This document shows positions 60,158 through 64,000 of a stretch of DNA of 64,000 nucleotides, piece by piece (the first letter of the stretch is position 1; the number at the start of each line of letters is the position of its first letter). Source of the DNA: CAZFVY01 sp964522665 (GTDB lineage: Bacteria; Verrucomicrobiota; Verrucomicrobiia; Limisphaerales; CAZFVY01); the NCBI GenBank assembly GCA_964522665.1, contig CAZFVY010000001.1, positions 62,001-126,000 on the forward strand. The letters are read 5' to 3'. A program made the translations under genes and the position numbers. The notes below the pieces were generated by a model, which had not been told where the DNA came from, ran no database searches, and was given only the letters and a program-made list of their open reading frames with translations.

Positions 60158-62467
60158 TTAGGCCGCGCGCTGGACAACCTCAGAAGTCAGCTCGACCAGC
60201 GCGTGGGGATCGAGAATCAGGCCGACCCGGCCGTCGCCGAGGATGGCGGCCCCGGTCATCGCCTTGCTTTGCTTGAACGTTTCTCCCAGGCTTTTGATGA
60301 CCACCTCTTGTTTGCCCAGCAGTTGATCGACGATCACGCAGCGGGCGTTCTTACCCGCTTCCACCACGACCGCGATGGATTGCGTCGGATCGGTCGAGGC
60401 CGGCTTGATACCCAGGTGCTCATAGAGGCGCAGCATCGGTTGGAGGCGTCCCCGCACATTAATCATCTCCCCGCGACCGTAAACCGAACTGATCATGCCG
60501 GGCGTGGGGCGGAAAGATTCGCAGACGGAGAGGGTCGGTAAAATATAGCGATGCTCACCGACGCCAACGATCAGGCCATCAATGATCGCCAGGGTCAGCG
60601 GCAGCGAAATGCTGAAGGTCGAACCTTGGCCAAGGGTGGATTGGATGTCCACCTTGCCGCGGAGTTTCTCGAGGTTTCGGCGGACCACGTCCATGCCGAC
60701 GCCGCGACCGGAGAGATCGGTCACTTTCTCGGCGGTGGAAAAGCCAGGCGCGAAAATCAAACCGAAGATTTCACTCTCGGTCAGTGAGGCGTCCGGGCGG
60801 ACCAGGCCCTTCTCGATCGCTTTGGCCAGGAGGCGCGCCTTGTCCAGGCCGTTGCCGTCGTCGCGGATTTCGATGATGATGTTGCCGCCCTGGTAGAAGG
60901 CCTTCAGCCAGACGGTGCCCTGCGCAGGTTTGCCGCGGTCCTGGCGCACCTTGGGCATTTCGATTCCGTGATCGATCGCGTTGCGAATCATGTGGATGAG
61001 CGGGTCGCTGATTTCCTCGATGATGGTGCGGTCCAGTTCCGTTTCTTCGCCTTCCATGACCAGCTCGACCTGTTTGCCGATGCGCGCGGCGGTGTCGCGC
61101 ACCAGCCGGTGCATTTTCTGAAACGTGGCGCGGATCGGCACCATGCGCAATGACATGGCGGTGCGCTGCAGTTCCTTGGTGATGCGACCAAGCTGGGCGA
61201 GATCGCGGGTCAACTGCTGGTCTTGCACGGTAACCAATGCGCGATTCTGCACGACGAGCGACTGGCCAATGACCAGTTCTCCGACCAAATCCACCAGCGA
61301 GTCGAGTTTGAACGTGTCCACCTTCACGAAACTGCCGGACACCGAACTTTTGCCAGGGGCGGCGGGATGGTCCACCTTGGCCGCGGCCGGCGGGCCGGCC
61401 GGTGACGCCAGCACGACGATCGGCGCGGGCTCGAGAGGGGCGGTCGCGATAGGGGAGTTCGCGACGACCGGGACGAGCGGGGGCGCGGCCACGGTCACGG
61501 TCACGCTCGGCGGAGCCGCGACGGTCGGCGCGGGCGGTGCCGGACGGGCCGCCCCGGGCGCCGGCGACGGGGGCGCGGCTACCGCTGGCGCCACGCTGGG
61601 GGCCGGGGCGACGGGGTTCGGCGCCGTTACGGGCGGCGTGGCATCACCTTGCAGAATGGCGCGGATGCGCGCGAGCAGCGGAAGCGTCGGCACCAGAATG
61701 GGGCCCGGCGGTTTCGCGCCCGAGACCTGGGCGTCGATCTCGGTGATGAATTGTTTGAGCGTATCGCTCCCCTCGAGAATCAAATTGATGAGCTGGGGCG
61801 TGATCGCGAGCTTGTGCGTGCGCATCTGGTCGAGCAACGATTCCAGTTGATGCGCGAGCGTCTGGATCGCGAGCAGTTGGAGGAAGCCGGAGCCGCCTTT
61901 GAAGGTATGAAAGGCGCGGAAAATGGTGTTCAACGTGTCCGCGTCGGTCGGGTTGTCCTCGAGCACGAGAATGCCCTGCTCGACGTTCTGGAGATGCTCG
62001 CCGGATTCGCTGATGAATTCGCGCAGCAGGTCGGCGTCGGATTCCAAGTTGAGGGTCATGGTCTGTTCCTCCGCGGGCAGAGCGGGCAAGCTTGGTTTCA
62101 CCAGCGGGGCCGGAGTCGGGGGCGACGCGGGGGGCGCCCAGGAGACCAGCGCCGCCGGCAACGCGGACTTCTGCTCAATGGCTCGCACGGCGGCCTGCAT
62201 CCACGCGGCCCAGTCATTCAACTGTTGGATATCCTGCGATTTAAACCCGGCCGCCGCCTGAAGGGCGCCCGCGAGCCAGCCGCGCGCGGCCCGCGTCGCC
62301 TCCGCCAGAGGCGCGGGAGCGGCGTTGGCGCCCAGCAGTCCGTCGATTTCCTTGAGGAAATCGATCATGGCGGCCAGTCCGTCCGCTTTGCCAACCTCCA
62401 GGAAAACAATTTCGGCGGCGAGTTTGTCCAGGGCGCTCTTCAACGTTGTGATCGTGGTCTCGTTCAT
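60158..62467 (-). CDS. cheA: chemotaxis histidine kinase CheA
   Basis: 769 residues. An N-terminal ~130-residue helical region of unknown role; HPt domain (~140-250) with phospho-H187 in RAFHTFKGGSGF; a long Ala/Pro/Val-rich linker (~275-370); dimerisation helix (KLDSLVDLVGELVIGQSL); ATPase with PLIHMIRNAIDHGIE, IRDDGNGLD and DLSGRGVGMDVVRRNLEKL; and a C-terminal CheW-like domain (~625-765). The usual P2 CheY-binding domain is replaced by the linker. The order cheB, cheX, cheA on the minus strand suggests a non-flagellar or alternative chemosensory system. Confidence 0.95.
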   Translation of the reverse strand: MNETTITTLKSALDKLAAEIVFLEVGKADGLAAMIDFLKEIDGLLGANAAPAPLAEATRAARGWLAGALQAAAGFKSQDIQQLNDWAAWMQAAVRAIEQKSALPAALVSWAPPASPPTPAPLVKPSLPALPAEEQTMTLNLESDADLLREFISESGEHLQNVEQGILVLEDNPTDADTLNTIFRAFHTFKGGSGFLQLLAIQTLAHQLESLLDQMRTHKLAITPQLINLILEGSDTLKQFITEIDAQVSGAKPPGPILVPTLPLLARIRAILQGDATPPVTAPNPVAPAPSVAPAVAAPPSPAPGAARPAPPAPTVAAPPSVTVTVAAPPLVPVVANSPIATAPLEPAPIVVLASPAGPPAAAKVDHPAAPGKSSVSGSFVKVDTFKLDSLVDLVGELVIGQSLVVQNRALVTVQDQQLTRDLAQLGRITKELQRTAMSLRMVPIRATFQKMHRLVRDTAARIGKQVELVMEGEETELDRTIIEEISDPLIHMIRNAIDHGIEMPKVRQDRGKPAQGTVWLKAFYQGGNIIIEIRDDGNGLDKARLLAKAIEKGLVRPDASLTESEIFGLIFAPGFSTAEKVTDLSGRGVGMDVVRRNLEKLRGKVDIQSTLGQGSTFSISLPLTLAIIDGLIVGVGEHRYILPTLSVCESFRPTPGMISSVYGRGEMINVRGRLQPMLRLYEHLGIKPASTDPTQSIAVVVEAGKNARCVIVDQLLGKQEVVIKSLGETFKQSKAMTGAAILGDGRVGLILDPHALVELTSEVVQRAA

Positions 62468-62483
62468 AAATGTTTAAGTGATT

Positions 62484-63116
62484 TCAAAAGTCGGTGTTCA
62501 ACGGGGTTTTCGCGTCTGAGTCAGTCAGCGCGGGGAAGCTCGACACGGCGGGGCTCGGCGCCGGGTTGGGGACCGTGGCGGGTGGCGGCGTCTCGCCTCG
62601 GGGATCGCCAATCAGCAGTTCGATCACGAACGGATGGAGACCCGCGTGAAATCCCAGGATCCTTCCGCAGGTGTTCGGAATGCTTTGAATGCTGAGGTTG
62701 TTCCCGCGAACAACCGACGGAAGGGTCAAAACGCAGGGCCAGCCGCGGTTGGAGAGGCGAGACTTGACCCAGCCGACCACCATGTTTCCCAACTCAGCGA
62801 AGCCGTCGTTCAGCATTTCATCACTGACGACGTCGGATTCACTCAGGCCGAGCATGTGGCCGGTAATGACCTTGGCCAGTGGCACGCCGGCGCAGAGATG
62901 GACGACCCCGGTAACGTCCCCGACGAATCCGACGGAGGCGAAGATTTGCCCGGCGTCACCCGGGGCCAGCGGCGCATCGGCGGCGTCGGCTACTTCGATT
63001 TCGAGCATGGTCCGGAACACCTCACGAACCGAGGCGCGGGTCAATTCCTCGACGGCGGAGAGGAGCGTCGCGGCGGTCGGAACGTTTACGGCGGTAACGG
63101 GAAGAGTCGAGGTCAT
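62484..63116 (-). CDS. cheX: CheX-like chemotaxis phosphatase
   Basis: 210 residues. The CheC/CheX/FliY-like core includes VGFVGDVTGVVHLCAGVPLA and the phosphatase-type segment DEMLNDGFAELGNMVVGWVKSRL, whose E-x2-N pattern (ELGN) supplies the catalytic residues for dephosphorylating CheY-P. A Pro/Ser-rich C-terminal tail (~175-210) is unusual for CheX. It lies 16 bases before cheA and 4 after cheB. Confidence 0.85.
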   Translation of the reverse strand: MTSTLPVTAVNVPTAATLLSAVEELTRASVREVFRTMLEIEVADAADAPLAPGDAGQIFASVGFVGDVTGVVHLCAGVPLAKVITGHMLGLSESDVVSDEMLNDGFAELGNMVVGWVKSRLSNRGWPCVLTLPSVVRGNNLSIQSIPNTCGRILGFHAGLHPFVIELLIGDPRGETPPPATVPNPAPSPAVSSFPALTDSDAKTPLNTDF

Positions 63117-63120
63117 GGGC

Positions 63121-64000
63121 TTAGGGGGATGGGGTGGACCGTGGCGAAACGTCTGAATTGGCGCGCGCGCCGGGAACGGCGACCGCGCTGATCAATTGCT
63201 CCAGCCGTCCGGCGATTTGCGGGAGGGGAACGACCTGTTGCGCCGCGCCCAGCCGAATCGCCTCGCGCGGCATGCCGAAAACCACGCACGTGGCCTCGTC
63301 CTGGGCGATCGTCTTCGCTCCTGCCTGGCGCAAGCGGAGCAGGCCGGCGGCGCCGTCGGCTCCCATGCCGGTGAGCAGAGCCGCGACCGCATGCGGGCCG
63401 GCGCCACAGCGGACCGCCGAATCGAACAGGATGTCCACCGCCGGTCGTTGATGGTGGATTTGGGGTCCCTGGCTCAAGTCCACGGTGTAGCTCGCGCTAT
63501 TCCATTTGAGGACGAGGTGGAACCCACCGGGGGCGACGAGCGCCAGGCCGCGCCGGAGGACGTCGCCGTGCTGCGCTTCCCGCACTTCCATCGCGCAAAG
63601 TTGATTCAGTCGGTCGGCGAACGCCTTCGAGAACTGGGCCGGAATATGTTGCACGACGCAAATGCCGGGCAGATCGCCGCTCAAGTCGGTCAGGACGGTC
63701 TTGAGCGCCTCCGTGCCGCCGGTGGAGGCGCCCAGCAGGATGATCTTGCGCGCCGGAAAATAGCGGCTTTCGGAGTTGAACGCCGGCGGCGCCAGTTTGG
63801 GGGCGGGACGGCTGGGCGGCGGCGGGTTGAGGCGGGGAACACCGACGCGGGCGCCGGCGGCGGCGCGGATTTTCTCCGCGAGCTGCCAGCCGTCGGTCGG
63901 GGCGGAAGACGAGCCATTCGGCTTGCACAGGACGTCCACCGCTCCGGCCTGCAGGGCTTCCAGCGCTTTTTCCGAGCCGGCCTGGGTCAGCGAACTCATG
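63121..64000 (-). CDS. cheB: protein-glutamate methylesterase CheB (partial, N-terminus off the right edge)
   Basis: The visible part begins inside the receiver domain (MSSLTQAGSEKALEALQAGAVDVLCKP, whose Lys is the conserved receiver Lys). After a Pro-rich linker, the methylesterase domain has the catalytic triad Ser in LLGASTGGTEAL, His in VVQHIPAQF and Asp in LTGMGADGAAGL. CheB removes methyl groups from chemoreceptors; no receptor or CheR gene is in the window, so both presumably lie beyond 64000 or elsewhere. Confidence 0.95.
   Translation of the reverse strand, partial: MSSLTQAGSEKALEALQAGAVDVLCKPNGSSSAPTDGWQLAEKIRAAAGARVGVPRLNPPPPSRPAPKLAPPAFNSESRYFPARKIILLGASTGGTEALKTVLTDLSGDLPGICVVQHIPAQFSKAFADRLNQLCAMEVREAQHGDVLRRGLALVAPGGFHLVLKWNSASYTVDLSQGPQIHHQRPAVDILFDSAVRCGAGPHAVAALLTGMGADGAAGLLRLRQAGAKTIAQDEATCVVFGMPREAIRLGAAQQVVPLPQIAGRLEQLISAVAVPGARANSDVSPRSTPSP

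Noticed and set aside
1..64000. CRISPR arrays, rRNA operons, prophage or integrative element modules
   Set aside because: No regularly spaced direct repeats, rRNA sequence, integrase, transposase or phage structural genes were seen.

Overview
The window is high-GC bacterial chromosome with no rRNA, phage structural genes or CRISPR array. Three things point to Verrucomicrobiota, probably a Pedosphaera/Limisphaerales-like soil lineage. These are tandem MacB-like 'ADOP' orphan permeases, secreted proteins ending in a short LTWSS...YRV-type domain, and abundant FHA, HEAT and hybrid-kinase proteins. This placement is inference, because no phylogenetic marker was compared.

Layout. 1-1724 (minus): ABC ATPase (cut by the left edge) and its membrane-fusion partner. 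2006-6668 (plus): AsmA-like protein, FHA membrane protein, secreted sedolisin. 6672-12618 (minus): sugar isomerase-like and MocA-like oxidoreductase pair, S46 dipeptidyl-peptidase, DUF433/DUF5615 toxin-antitoxin-like pair, DUF554 membrane protein. 12898: tRNA-Pro(CGG). 13175-18589 (minus): ECF sigma factor, zinc-finger anti-sigma factor, two HEAT proteins and a DUF4097 beta-repeat protein. 18838-32000 (minus): sigma-54 activator, sensor kinase, then four full ADOP permeases plus a remnant. 32369-34063 (plus): two tRNA position-37 modification genes. 34102-34743: two back-to-back structured MITE-like elements. 34788-37647 (plus): dodecin, ferritin-like, FAD reductase, cupin. 37682-42060 (plus): outer-membrane barrel, cupredoxin, hybrid kinase. 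42194-45804 (plus): Tat-exported phosphatase/sulfatase-fold protein, a membrane protein, and a low-GC insertion flanked by 261-bp direct repeats. 46187-50285 (minus): ExbD, ExbB and TonB-like genes, a methyltransferase and an aldolase. 50665-56465 (plus): large HWE-type kinase, lipoprotein-like unknown, sialidase-like protein; an orphan HicB lies opposite. 56548-57160 (minus): HigBA. 57274-64000 (minus): hybrid kinase, CheA, CheX and CheB (cut by the right edge).

The most coherent system is the ADOP regulon. Two matches to the sigma-54 -24/-12 promoter lie on the minus strand, one upstream of the activator gene (32137-32152) and one immediately upstream of the first permease (28800-28815). 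Each has, roughly 100-180 bases further upstream, the same dyad CGTCCCA-N4-TGGGA(C/A)G. This predicts an autoregulated NtrY/NtrC-like circuit driving a tandem orphan-permease operon. The other notable signals are the two foldable elements at 34102-34743, a REP-like inverted pair at 30464-30600, and the direct-repeat-flanked insertion at 44758-45543.
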